A stretch of DNA of 46,725 bases from Oricola nitratireducens (GTDB taxonomy: Bacteria; Pseudomonadota; Alphaproteobacteria; Rhizobiales; Rhizobiaceae): positions 1 to 46,725 of the forward strand of contig NZ_JACZCS010000030.1 of assembly GCF_014904745.1 (NCBI RefSeq), given 5' to 3'. Every line of letters starts with the position of its first letter. The stretch's first letter is position 1. The translations under genes were made by a program, and so were the position numbers. Shown in pieces: positions 16,805 through 24,765 of this stretch. The notes beneath the pieces were generated by a model, which worked only from the letters and a program-made list of their open reading frames with translations, made no database searches and was not told the DNA's origin.

Positions 16805-17596
16805 ATGTCGCTTGCAGCCGAACTATCGGGCGAGATTCCTTATCTGAGGCGCTATGCCCGGTCGGTGATGGGTTCCCAGTCCAGCGCGGACAACTACGTG
16901 GCCGCACTGCTCGAAATGCTGATTTCCGATCCGACATCCCTGCCGGATGGCCGGGACATGCGGTCGGGTCTCTATAAAATGTTCGTTTCCCTCTGGTCGT
17001 CCATCGACATCAACCTGCGGGATCACCAGGCGGCCGGCATGGAAGGCGGCGCCGCGCGCAATCTGCAGGCGATATCGCCGCTTCCGCGCCAGGCATTCCT
17101 GCTCGTCGCCGTCGAAGGCTTCCCGCGCGACAAGGCCGCCTACATCCTCGGCGTCGACGAGACCGAACTCGACGAGTTGCTCGAGCAGGCGCACCGGGAC
17201 ATCGCCGCCCAGGTGGCGACGAAGGTTCTCATCATCGAGGACGAGCCGCTGATCGCGATGGACATCCAGGCGATGGTCGAGGATCTCGGCCACAGCGTCA
17301 ACGGCATCGCGCGCACGCATGACGAGGCGGTGAAAATGGTGGCCGAGGAACGTCCCGGCATCGTCCTCGCCGACATCCAGCTCGCCGACGGAAGCTCGGG
17401 CCTCGATGCGGTCAACGAAATCCTGCAGCAATTGACGCTGCCGGTGATCTTCATCACCGCCTTCCCCGAACGCCTCCTGACCGGCGAACGGCCGGAGCCT
17501 GCCTTCCTCGTCACCAAGCCGTTCGAACCCGCGGCGGTCTCGGCGCTGATCAGCCAGGCGCTGTTTTTTCAGGAGGACGTGAAAAACGCGGCATAA
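16805..17596 (+). CDS. phyR: General stress response regulator PhyR
   Basis: 263 residues. An N-terminal sigma-factor-like domain (about 5-135, with [20 protein letters not shown] in the region-4 part) is joined to a C-terminal receiver (about 139-258). The receiver has E145/D146, phospho-acceptor D190 in [12 protein letters not shown]218 in VIFITAFPE and K238 in VTKPFEP. When phosphorylated, the sigma-like domain binds NepR and frees EcfG. It is divergent from nepR-ecfG with its own exact EcfG promoter, so the circuit is self-reinforcing. A PAS-HWE kinase lies 300 bases downstream. Confidence 0.95.
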   Translation: MSLAAELSGEIPYLRRYARSVMGSQSSADNYVAALLEMLISDPTSLPDGRDMRSGLYKMFVSLWSSIDINLRDHQAAGMEGGAARNLQAISPLPRQAFLLVAVEGFPRDKAAYILGVDETELDELLEQAHRDIAAQVATKVLIIEDEPLIAMDIQAMVEDLGHSVNGIARTHDEAVKMVAEERPGIVLADIQLADGSSGLDAVNEILQQLTLPVIFITAFPERLLTGERPEPAFLVTKPFEPAAVSALISQALFFQEDVKNAA

Positions 17597-17610
17597 TCGC
17601 CGCCTTCAGG

Positions 17611-17635
17611 GGAACCGGAGGGGAGCATGCGCGTT
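17611..17635 (+). promoter_or_regulatory. EcfG-type promoter for the DUF1328 gene
   Basis: GGAAC at 17611-17615, a 16-base spacer and CGTT at 17632-17635: exact match, 31 bases before the DUF1328 start. It may also drive the downstream kinase. Confidence 0.82.
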
Positions 17636-17666
17636 ACTACCTTGTGCAACAAGAAGGAGACACGCC

Positions 17667-17831
17667 ATGCTTGGATGGGCACTTGCTTTTCTGGTTATCG
17701 CCCTTATCGCGGCTTTTCTCGGCTTCGGCGGCATCGCCGGCGCATCCGCAGGAATTGCGCAGATCCTGTTCTTCGTGTTCCTGATCCTTTTCGTGATCAG
17801 TCTCGTGGCAAGGGTCATGCGGAGAGTGTAA
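17667..17831 (+). CDS. DUF1328 small membrane protein
   Basis: 54 residues reading [20 protein letters not shown] at the start, then [12 protein letters not shown] and a second hydrophobic helix [14 protein letters not shown] ending in basic RVMRRV. This is the two-helix YtjA/DUF1328 family, widespread in proteobacteria and often stress induced. AAGAAGGAGA lies 7 bases before the ATG. It has its own EcfG promoter and is followed by a GC hairpin. A larger overlapping frame from 17627 is spurious. Molecular role unknown. Confidence 0.88.
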   Translation: MLGWALAFLVIALIAAFLGFGGIAGASAGIAQILFFVFLILFVISLVARVMRRV

Positions 17832-17840
17832 TCATTCATG

Positions 17841-17866
17841 CGGGCGGACCCGAAACGGTCCGCCCG
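17841..17866 (+). terminator. Hairpin after the DUF1328 gene
   Basis: Perfect 10-bp stem CGGGCGGACC (17841-17850) with 17857-17866 and a CGAAAC loop. There is no T-run, so termination may be partial and read into the kinase gene. Confidence 0.5.
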
Positions 17867-17887
17867 CCAAATTCCATGGCGTAGGGA

Positions 17888-18859
17888 ATGCCGAACCGGA
17901 ACATCATACTGAAATCCCTGGTTGGAACGCCTGTCACGATTTTCTTTCAGGATCTGGACGGCAATTTCCAATGGTACGTCAATCCCCAATCCATATGGTC
18001 GATCAGAGACCTGAGCGGCACCAACGAACGCGACATCTTCAACGACAGCGACCTGGCGAAACTGGCCACAGCGAAAGCCGAAGCCGCAAGCACTGGCGAA
18101 CCGCGCACTGTCGAGGTGATTGCCCACGCCGCGGACGAGGAAAGCGGACGCGAGATCCGCTGGAACCTCAACCTGACGCTCAACAAGACCACCGACCAGC
18201 AAACCGGCATCGACGGTTTCATCTGCTCGTGCACCGACATCACCGAACAGCGGCAGCGCGAACAGACGCTGAAGAACCTGCTGCGCGAAGTCGCGCACCG
18301 GTCCAAGAACATGCTCGCCATGGTACTTAGCCTGTCGGCCCAGACCGCGCGCGTCGCGCCGACGAAGAGCGAATATATCCGCCGCTTCACCGGCCGGCTG
18401 CAATCGCTGGCGAAATCCCAGGACGTCATCACCGACCGCGACTGGCGCGGGTCCAACCTCGCCGACCTTGTGCGCCGGCAGGTGTTCGAGGACATTCCCT
18501 TCCAGGACGGCCAGATCACCTTCGAGGGCGACGATCTCGAACTCGGGCCGAACGGCACGCTGCATGTCGGTCTCGCGCTGCACGAGCTGGTGACCAACGC
18601 GCTGGTGCACGGAGCGCTGACGCTGGGCAACGGCAAGGTCGTCATACGATGCGAGCGCGCGCACAAACCCGAGGACGGCGCGACGCTCACCTGGACGGAG
18701 ACGCCGCGCGTGCAGTCGGCCGCGACCCGTCCGAAGAGTTTCGGGCGTACCATGCTGGAGCGGATCGTTCCCGCCGCGGTCAACGGAACCGGCGTTCTCG
18801 AACTGACCGACGAGGCGGTCAACTACCGCCTGAAAATCGGCAAAACGGAAATCGTGTAA
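17888..18859 (+). CDS. Cytoplasmic PAS-HWE histidine kinase near phyR
   Basis: 323 residues without membrane helices. A PAS-type sensor covers about 10-125 (VTIFFQDLDGNFQWYVNPQ, ending GFICSCTDITEQRQREQ). The phospho-acceptor is H137 in EVAHRSKNM. The N-box HELVTNALVHGAL and the Trp-x-Glu motif TWTETP mark the HWE subgroup, and KSFGRTMLERIVPAAV is the late ATP lid region. Kinases of this type beside phyR phosphorylate PhyR in other alphaproteobacteria (PhyK-like), so it is the leading candidate activator here. It may be read from the stress promoter at 17611, giving feedback. The signal sensed by the PAS is unknown. Confidence 0.87.
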   Translation: MPNRNIILKSLVGTPVTIFFQDLDGNFQWYVNPQSIWSIRDLSGTNERDIFNDSDLAKLATAKAEAASTGEPRTVEVIAHAADEESGREIRWNLNLTLNKTTDQQTGIDGFICSCTDITEQRQREQTLKNLLREVAHRSKNMLAMVLSLSAQTARVAPTKSEYIRRFTGRLQSLAKSQDVITDRDWRGSNLADLVRRQVFEDIPFQDGQITFEGDDLELGPNGTLHVGLALHELVTNALVHGALTLGNGKVVIRCERAHKPEDGATLTWTETPRVQSAATRPKSFGRTMLERIVPAAVNGTGVLELTDEAVNYRLKIGKTEIV

Positions 18860-18992
18860 CCTCTCGGACGCGGCGACGGGAGGCGCCGCCATAGATTCCG
18901 CGATAGGGTCGCGAAACCGTGTACAGGGGAGACAGATTGCGGCCGGCGTTGCCTCCGGTAACCGTGACGTTGAAAAAGGAGGGCAGCCGAGC

Positions 18993-20267
18993 TTGTTCCA
19001 TTCCCTGCGCAGGCACTTCATCAACATCCGCGGCCTGATCACCGTGCCCGGCGCGATCGCGCTCGCCATCTGGGCATTCAGCGTCCCGCTTCTCTGGCTC
19101 GACCACCAATACGGCCCGCAGGTCGAAACCGCGTTCGGATCCCTGCTGGGGCTTTCCTACGAGACCGCGGCCGATGTCCTGTCGACCATCGCAACGGCCG
19201 CCATCACCACGCTCAGCCTCGTCTACTCACTCGTGCTCGTCGTCTTCACGCTGGCCGCCGGAAACATCGCACCGCGCCTGCTCAAGCTGTTCACGAGCGA
19301 CCGGGTCAACCAGGTGACCGCCGGCCTTCTCGGCGGCACCTTCCTGTTCGCTCTTACGGTGCTCTACCGGGTCCGGCCGGATTTCGTACCGGTGTTGTCC
19401 GTCGCGATGGCCATTATGTTGGCCGCGCTGTTCGTGCTGCAGCTGATCTATTTCGTGCACACGGTATCGCGCAGCGTCACCATCGACGAGGAAATCGCGA
19501 GCATTTCCGCGCAACTGGAACGCCGGATCCTGAAAATGGTCCGCGAAGACGAGGAAGAGGCGTCCAATCCGCGCCCGCCGCTCGATTTCCCCTACCGCAT
19601 CGCGACCAGGGAATCCGGCTACCTGAATGCCGTCGACGAGGACGCTCTCTACCGACTGGCCTGCGAACACGATCTGACGGTCCGGCTGCTGAGCAAGCAG
19701 GGCGAGTTCATCCTGGAGGGCCAGGCGGTCGCGAAAGTGTCGCGGAGGCCCGACGACCAGGACGGCGAATTCGACCGCGCGATCCGCGACACCCTTCTGA
19801 TCCTGCCGTCCCGCACCACCGTCGGCGACATCGAGTATTCGATCAATCTCCTGCTTGAGATCGCCCTGCGCGCGCTTTCGCCCGGCGTCAACGACACATT
19901 CACGGCCATCGCCTCGCTCGACCGCATGACCGCCGCTTTTTCCGCCGCGGTCCGGCACGGGCTGCGGACCCGCGATGTCAGCGACGAGGATGCTGTCGTC
20001 AGGGTCGAGATACCCGGCCTAAGCCTCGACGACATGCTGAACACGGCCTTCCATCCGCTGCGGCAGGCGGCGGCGGGCAACATGCTGATGATGCAGCACA
20101 TCGCCGATGCACTGACGCGGCTGCACGAAATCGGGAACCAAAGGGCACAAGCGCTCATTTCATCCCATGGAACGTTGCTGCTTGCGAGTTGCAAGGCATC
20201 GGGCCCGCTCGACGAGGACTACGCCTTTCTGGAGCAGCGACTTCCGTTCCTCAAACCGGGAGAATGA
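18993..20267 (+). CDS. DUF2254 family membrane protein
   Basis: 424 residues. The TTG start at 18993 is supported by AAAAGGAGGG at 18975-18984; no ATG near gives that spacing. Four hydrophobic helices occur in the first 155 residues (about 14-33, 58-80, 105-125 and 130-152), followed by a long soluble C-terminal part with SPGVNDTFTAIASLDRM. This matches the DUF2254 predicted membrane family, of unknown function. It ends 2 bases before a 60-residue gene. No EcfG promoter was found in the 133-base gap before it. Confidence 0.82.
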   Translation: MFHSLRRHFINIRGLITVPGAIALAIWAFSVPLLWLDHQYGPQVETAFGSLLGLSYETAADVLSTIATAAITTLSLVYSLVLVVFTLAAGNIAPRLLKLFTSDRVNQVTAGLLGGTFLFALTVLYRVRPDFVPVLSVAMAIMLAALFVLQLIYFVHTVSRSVTIDEEIASISAQLERRILKMVREDEEEASNPRPPLDFPYRIATRESGYLNAVDEDALYRLACEHDLTVRLLSKQGEFILEGQAVAKVSRRPDDQDGEFDRAIRDTLLILPSRTTVGDIEYSINLLLEIALRALSPGVNDTFTAIASLDRMTAAFSAAVRHGLRTRDVSDEDAVVRVEIPGLSLDDMLNTAFHPLRQAAAGNMLMMQHIADALTRLHEIGNQRAQALISSHGTLLLASCKASGPLDEDYAFLEQRLPFLKPGE

Positions 20268-20269
20268 CA

Positions 20270-20452
20270 ATGCCGGAAGAAAGCACAGCCAATATCGACG
20301 CGCAGAACCGCCACATCGCGCAGGAGGCGCAGACCGATACCGATCTGGAAACCGTCGTGCCGCCGACATGGAGGACAAGTTCGCGGTGGCGTTTCGGCGC
20401 GGCCGCGGTGGGTGTCCTGATCATCATCCTGGCGCTGGCTCAGGCGTTCTGA
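20270..20452 (+). CDS. Small single-helix membrane protein (60 residues)
   Basis: Starts 2 bases after the DUF2254 stop, with GGGAGAATG as ribosome site. A polar N-terminal half (MPEESTANIDAQNRHIAQEA, cytosolic or periplasmic) is followed by a basic patch and one C-terminal membrane helix FGAAAVGVLIIILALAQAF. It is coupled to the DUF2254 gene and followed directly by a strong terminator. I do not recognise the family. It could be an accessory subunit of the DUF2254 protein (inference from coupling only). Confidence 0.65.
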   Translation: MPEESTANIDAQNRHIAQEAQTDTDLETVVPPTWRTSSRWRFGAAAVGVLIIILALAQAF

Positions 20453-20468
20453 CACCGTCGCCGTAATA

Positions 20469-20499
20469 AAAAAGGCCGCCCCAATCGGGCGGCCTTTTT
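20469..20499. terminator. Strong bidirectional rho-independent terminator
   Basis: Stem AAAAAGGCCGCCC / GGGCGGCCTTTTT (core 20474-20481 with 20487-20494, loop CAATC) flanked by A- and T-runs. It serves the + strand DUF2254 unit and the convergent CsbD gene. Confidence 0.9.
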
Positions 20500-20517
20500 C
20501 TTTGATGCGGCGTTCGC

Positions 20518-20715
20518 TCAGAGCGAATTGATCCAGTCGTCGACCTCACGCATGGCTTCTTCCTTGGTCTTGCCATAGCGGTACTGGATCTTGCCGGCGA
20601 GTTCCTCTCGCTTGCCATTGACCTCGGCCAGGTCGTCGTCGGTCAATTCGCCCCAGGACTGGCGGGCCTTGCCCTTGTACTCGTTCCACTTGCCTTCAAT
20701 CTGGTCCCAATTCAT
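20518..20715 (-). CDS. CsbD family stress protein
   Basis: 65 residues from the ATG at 20715, which has AAGGAGA seven bases upstream; the ATG at 20721 is too close to it. It shows the CsbD signature MNWDQIEGKWNEYKGKARQ followed by WGELTDDDLAEVNGKREELAG and a final helix. CsbD-like proteins are small, hydrophilic and induced by general stress sigma factors in both Bacillus and alphaproteobacteria. It is 50 bases after the DUF992 gene with no hairpin between, so probably read from that gene's EcfG promoter. Confidence 0.9.
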   Translation of the reverse strand: MNWDQIEGKWNEYKGKARQSWGELTDDDLAEVNGKREELAGKIQYRYGKTKEEAMREVDDWINSL

Positions 20716-20765
20716 TTTCATTCTCCTTGTTCGATTTTGATGTGAGGCGACCTCCGGAACCCGGA

Positions 20766-21299
20766 TCAGTTGGCGCCGGAATGCAGTTCCAGCTGGCTGA
20801 CGGCGAGTGCGAAGTTCAGCCCTTTCTGGCTGGTTACGCTGATCGGCTGGAGCGCGATCGTCTCGCTCGATCCGCCGACAAGGGCGTTGGCGCCAATACC
20901 GGCACCAGCGGTCGCTTCGGCAGATATGCCGTAATAGTCACCGGCAAGTGCGCCGGGGCTGAACTCGACGGTGGTCGGCGCGAGGACGGCCCAGGTCATG
21001 TATGTGACATCGGTCTTGCCGATATCGACGCCATATTTCGAGATCACGCCGAAATAGGGTTCCTTGGCGCCGTCACCGGCGGGACGGTACGTGCAGCTGA
21101 CGTCCTTGGTCGAACCGAAGACGAAGCCGGAGCCGCCCTTCACGACGCAATCGAGGACACCGACTTCAACGCGCTCGATATTCTTGGCCGGCTTGGTATT
21201 GGAAGGCGCGTTGTCGGATTCCTGCGCCAGTGCCGTGCCGGCCAGAAGGGCGGCGGTCAGCGCCAGGGCGCCGGTCGTCGTCGTTTTACCGAAATTCAT
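20766..21299 (-). CDS. DUF992 secreted protein
   Basis: 177 residues from the second of two adjacent ATGs (21302 and 21299), which is better spaced from AAGGAGAC. A signal peptide (cleavage after ALAQ, about residue 25) precedes a beta-rich domain with two Cys (GVLDCVVKGG and VSCTYRP) that may pair, and a Gly/Ala-rich end. This is the alphaproteobacterial DUF992 family, periplasmic or outer-envelope, function unknown. An exact EcfG promoter lies 146 bases upstream, leaving a long leader that contains a 22-bp perfect palindrome. Probably the first gene of a DUF992-CsbD stress operon. Confidence 0.82.
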   Translation of the reverse strand: MNFGKTTTTGALALTAALLAGTALAQESDNAPSNTKPAKNIERVEVGVLDCVVKGGSGFVFGSTKDVSCTYRPAGDGAKEPYFGVISKYGVDIGKTDVTYMTWAVLAPTTVEFSPGALAGDYYGISAEATAGAGIGANALVGGSSETIALQPISVTSQKGLNFALAVSQLELHSGAN

Positions 21300-21359
21300 C
21301 ATTGTCTCCTTAGGGTCGTATTGGATCGAGCCGGCCTAAGCGCGGACAAGATCCTCCTG

Positions 21360-21381
21360 TTCCGAAACCGCGGTTTCGGAA
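21360..21381. repeat. Perfect 22-bp palindrome in the DUF992 leader
   Basis: TTCCGAAACCG at 21360-21370 is followed directly by its exact complement to 21381, with no loop. It lies between the EcfG promoter (21448-21472) and the DUF992 start. No T-run follows on either strand, so an operator or leader RNA structure is more likely than a terminator. Confidence 0.6.
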
Positions 21382-21447
21382 GAGGCTGGTTTGTGTCGTT
21401 GCGTTCAGCTTTTCGGCGATCGCGGAATGCTCCGCGGTCGTGTGGTC

Positions 21448-21472
21448 AACGCATGACAACGATGTCGGTTCC
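21448..21472 (-). promoter_or_regulatory. EcfG-type promoter for DUF992-CsbD
   Basis: Minus strand: GGAAC at 21472-21468, a 16-base spacer, CGTT at 21451-21448, an exact match. The distance to the DUF992 start is about 146 bases, longer than for the other sites. Confidence 0.7.
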
Positions 21473-21820
21473 TGACCGCTGTCGTTATTGCAGGGATGAA
21501 AAGCAGATTGCCCACCGCGAACCGCCGGCCCTATGCTTGCCGAAGTGAGGCCTTTGGACGCGAGTGGATCATACTGCAGGGTCCGGCGGCGCTTTGCGGG
21601 AATGTCGCCTGCCCGGCGACAGCCTGTCTTACATATGCAACGCTCAGGAACCTCGGATATCTGCGCGCCCTTGGCTCCCCGGACCCGGTGTGCATGGCAC
21701 TTCGCGCATCATGTCCTGCACTTGTGAGCGCTATCAATATATCAACCGCCTATCCCGAAAATTTTGCCACGACTCCCGAAAAACTGGGATAACAGGTGAA
21801 ATTTGTCGCTATTCGATCTA

Positions 21821-21850
21821 TTGACAGCGCTGTCAAATCTCCACTACTGA
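21821..21850 (+). promoter_or_regulatory. LacI-type operator overlapping the promoter of the sugar ABC operon
   Basis: TTGACAGCGCTGTCAA (21821-21836) is a perfect palindrome with the central CG and the TGnnAnCGnTnnCA pattern of LacI-family operators. Its first six bases are also a consensus -35 (TTGACA), with TACTGA 18 bases later as -10. Repressor binding would block polymerase. Confidence 0.75.
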
Positions 21851-21997
21851 TTAGATGAGAGGTGTCAGCCGGCCGACGGTCGACCCGCTCGGTGATACGT
21901 CGGGAGGAGGACCCGGCAAGCCACGATCCGCCGCATCTGCGGCGGGCGCGAAGGCCGCATCTCCGGACGCCGCAAAACATCATCCTGGGAGGAATCA

Positions 21998-23137
21998 ATG
22001 AAACATAGATACTTGTCGCATTCTGCGAGCGGACTGTGCGCAGCCCTTTTCCTGACTTTGTCAGCCGGAACCGCTTCCCTGGCCGAACCGGCCGTCGTCG
22101 CCGGACCGGCCGCCGACCCGGACTGTTACGTTCCGTGGTCTGACGCCACGAAATTCTTTCAGTACCCGGCCAAGGAAGGCCCTTATCGGGTCGCGCTGGC
22201 AAATGGTTATATCGCCAATACCTGGCGCATCCAGATGATCCAGACGGCCAAGGCCTACGCCGCGCAACCCGACGTCGCCGCCGACCTGAAGGAATTCAAG
22301 GTCGTCTCAACCGGCGAGGACGTCGCCGCGCAGATTTCCGCGATCAACAATTTCATCGATTCCGGCTATGACGCGATCGTCGTCAACGCGCAGAACCCGC
22401 AGGCCTTCGCGCCGGTCATCCGCCGCGCCAAGCAGGCCGGCGTGATCCTGGTCGCCTTCGACAACATTCTCGACACGCAAGACGCCATCAACGTCAACGT
22501 GGACCAGAAGGGCCTCGGCGTGTTGTGGGCCAACTGGCTCGACAGCCACCTGCCGAATGGCGGCAAGGTCCTCGAAGTGCGCGGCGTGGCCGGCACCTCG
22601 GTCGACACCGACCGCCACAACGGCATCCACGAGACGCTCGATGCGACCGGCAAGAACTGGGACGTGATCGAGGTTGTCGGCAAGTGGGATGACGGCACGG
22701 CGCAGAAGGCGACCGCCGACGCCATCGCCGTTCACGGCCACTTCGACGGAATCACCGCACAGGGCGGCGACACCGGCGTCGTGCAGGCCATGATCGATGC
22801 CGGCCATCCGTTCGTCCCGTTCGGCGGCGAGACGGAAAACGGCTTCCGCAAGTTCTGCGGCAAATACGCTTCCGAAGGCCTGGTCTGCTCGTCGGCGGGC
22901 ACCGGTCCGGCCCAGGTCGCCGTGGCGATCAAGACCGCGATCGACGCGCTCAAGGGCAATGTCGTGCCGCAGGCGGTCAAGCTGCCGCTGGCGATCGTCG
23001 AGGACCCGGACTTCAAGGATGGCGTGAACTACTATTCCGACCAGTCCGACAACTTCTTCGTCGGTAACTCCTTCCCCACTTGCGGGATCAACTTCTCGGC
23101 TCAGGAGATCATGAGCCAGAGCGGACAGAACCAGTAA
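21998..23137 (+). CDS. Sugar-type ABC transporter substrate-binding protein (Peripla_BP_4)
   Basis: 379 residues with signal peptide (about 1-29, ending ASLAEP) and GGGAGGAAT-type ribosome site. It has the two-lobed CUT2 binding protein pattern: YRVALANGYIANTWRIQM at the start of lobe 1, QISAINNFIDSGYDAIVVN, AGVILVAFDN, and a lobe-2 GITAQGGDTGVVQAMIDAG. Cys pairs (DCYVPW, FCGKYASEGLVC) could form disulfides. It binds a monosaccharide or sugar acid in the periplasm and passes it to the two permeases downstream. The repressor and the gluconokinase nearby hint at an aldonic acid such as gluconate, which is inference. Confidence 0.88.
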   Translation: MKHRYLSHSASGLCAALFLTLSAGTASLAEPAVVAGPAADPDCYVPWSDATKFFQYPAKEGPYRVALANGYIANTWRIQMIQTAKAYAAQPDVAADLKEFKVVSTGEDVAAQISAINNFIDSGYDAIVVNAQNPQAFAPVIRRAKQAGVILVAFDNILDTQDAINVNVDQKGLGVLWANWLDSHLPNGGKVLEVRGVAGTSVDTDRHNGIHETLDATGKNWDVIEVVGKWDDGTAQKATADAIAVHGHFDGITAQGGDTGVVQAMIDAGHPFVPFGGETENGFRKFCGKYASEGLVCSSAGTGPAQVAVAIKTAIDALKGNVVPQAVKLPLAIVEDPDFKDGVNYYSDQSDNFFVGNSFPTCGINFSAQEIMSQSGQNQ

Positions 23138-23166
23138 GCGCGTTCCAACAAAATCAGCTATAATGA

Positions 23167-23190
23167 CCGCGGGACTTTGCAGTCCCGCGG
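23167..23190 (+). terminator. Intercistronic hairpin after the sugar-binding protein gene
   Basis: Perfect 10-bp stem CCGCGGGACT (23167-23176) with 23181-23190, loop TTGC, no T-run. Likely stabilises the binding-protein message or causes partial termination. Confidence 0.6.
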
Positions 23191-23211
23191 CGCCCACCGG
23201 GAGGGGTATCG

Positions 23212-24765
23212 ATGGCCGATGAAACGGCTTTGTTCCGCATGGAAGGGATTTCCAAGCGGTATGGCGGTGTTCACGCCCTCGAGAAAGCCGAACTGAACGT
23301 GCATGCCGGTCGGGTCCACGCCATTCTCGGCGAGAACGGCGCCGGCAAGTCGACGCTGATCAAGGTGATGTCGGGCGTCGTCGCCCCGGACGAGGGGCGC
23401 ATGTTCCTCGACGGCCAGCCGATCAGTTTCGCCGATCCGGCCTCGGCCAACCGTGCCGGGATCGTCTGCATCTTCCAGGAACTTTCCCTCATCCCCGACC
23501 TCTCGGTCGCCGACAACATCATCGCGTCCAATCCGCCGACGCGTTTCGGCCTGATCGACCGCAAGGAACAGCGCCGGCTTGCCGAGGAAGCACTCGCCAA
23601 GGCCGGCGGCGAAGACATTCATCCGCGCGCCCGGGTCGGCGACCTGCCGCTGTCGCGTCAGCAGATCGTCGAAATCGCCAAGGCGCTGGCCCGCAAACCG
23701 CGCGTGCTCATCCTCGACGAGGCGACGTCGGCGCTGACCGCGTCCGACGTGACCAAGGTCATGGCCGTGCTGAAGCGCCTGCGCTCGGAGGGCATGGCGC
23801 TGCTCTACATTTCCCACCGCATGCACGAGATCGCGGAACTCGCCGACGAGTGCACGGTTTTCCGCAACGGCCGCAATGTCGAAAGCTACGAGCAGGGCAC
23901 CAAGACCGACAACGAGGTCGTCGAAATGATGATTGGCCGCGAGTACCGGCACGTTTTCCCGGAAAAGACCCCGCTCCCGCCGAGCGACAAGCCTCCGGCG
24001 CTGGAGGTAAGGAACCTGTCCTGGTTCAACAAGCTCAATAACGTCTCGCTCGATGTACGCGCCGGCGAAGTCGTCGGCCTCGGCGGCCTCGACGGCCAGG
24101 GCCAGCGCGACCTGCTGCTGGCGCTGTTCGGCGTGCTGCGCGGCGTGACCGGCGAGATCCTGATCGACGGCCGGCCGGTCACTGTGAAGAACCCGCGCCA
24201 CGCCAGATCCGGCGAGGTCGGCATGGCGCTCATTCCGGAGGACCGCAAGACCGAGGGCCTGATGCTGCCGATGTCGGTAATGCAGAACCTGTCCTTCGCG
24301 GCACTCGGACAATTGTCGACCTTCGGCGTGATCGACCGCGCCGCCGAAAAAAAGCGCATCGACGAGATGATCCGGCTGCTCGCCGTGCGCACCGCCAGCA
24401 CGGACATTCCGGTCAGCGCGCTTTCGGGCGGCAACCAGCAGAAGGTCGTCATCGCCAAATGGCTGATGATCTCGCCCAAGATCATCCTGCTCAACGATCC
24501 GACGCGCGGCATCGATGTCGGCACCAAGCAGGAAATCTACCAGCTGCTGCGCAAGCTCAGCGACGAGGGCGCGGCGATCATCCTCTATTCGACGGATTAC
24601 GACGAACTGATCGGCTGCTGCGACAGGGTGATGGTCATGTATGACGGCGAGATCAAGACGACGCTCGCCGGCAACGAAATCACCGAGCATGCCCTGGTGG
24701 GCAGCGCGCTCAATATCGGAACCGAAGAAAGGGAGGCCGGCGCCAAGCCGGGGGTCGGCGCATGA
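23212..24765 (+). CDS. Sugar ABC transporter ATP-binding protein, CUT2 (RbsA/MglA type)
   Basis: 517 residues with two fused ATPase domains. Domain 1 (about 5-240) has Walker A GENGAGKST and Walker B VLILDEATSAL. Domain 2 (about 260-500) has the degenerate Walker A typical of this family (GLDGQGQRDLL) but an intact signature LSGGNQQKVVIAKWL and Walker B IILLNDPTRGIDVG. Only the first site is expected to hydrolyse ATP fully, as in RbsA. GGGAGGGG gives a strong ribosome site. It overlaps the next permease gene by 4 bases. Confidence 0.93.
   Translation: MADETALFRMEGISKRYGGVHALEKAELNVHAGRVHAILGENGAGKSTLIKVMSGVVAPDEGRMFLDGQPISFADPASANRAGIVCIFQELSLIPDLSVADNIIASNPPTRFGLIDRKEQRRLAEEALAKAGGEDIHPRARVGDLPLSRQQIVEIAKALARKPRVLILDEATSALTASDVTKVMAVLKRLRSEGMALLYISHRMHEIAELADECTVFRNGRNVESYEQGTKTDNEVVEMMIGREYRHVFPEKTPLPPSDKPPALEVRNLSWFNKLNNVSLDVRAGEVVGLGGLDGQGQRDLLLALFGVLRGVTGEILIDGRPVTVKNPRHARSGEVGMALIPEDRKTEGLMLPMSVMQNLSFAALGQLSTFGVIDRAAEKKRIDEMIRLLAVRTASTDIPVSALSGGNQQKVVIAKWLMISPKIILLNDPTRGIDVGTKQEIYQLLRKLSDEGAAIILYSTDYDELIGCCDRVMVMYDGEIKTTLAGNEITEHALVGSALNIGTEEREAGAKPGVGA

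Larger units (their letters stand above)
21303..21997. other. 695-base intergenic region between divergent DUF992 and sugar ABC genes
   Basis: It contains, in order: the 22-bp palindrome (21360-21381), a 9-bp-stem hairpin (21418-21439, loop ATGC), the EcfG promoter for DUF992 (21448-21472), about 340 bases (21480-21820) in which I see no convincing gene or RNA, then the LacI-type operator and promoter of the sugar transporter (21821-21850). Short open frames here have no ribosome sites or family resemblance. Confidence 0.6.

Noticed and set aside
21531-21792. Short frames in the gap before the sugar transporter
   Set aside because: No ribosome site, no hydrophobic or domain pattern, and unusual codon use on both strands.
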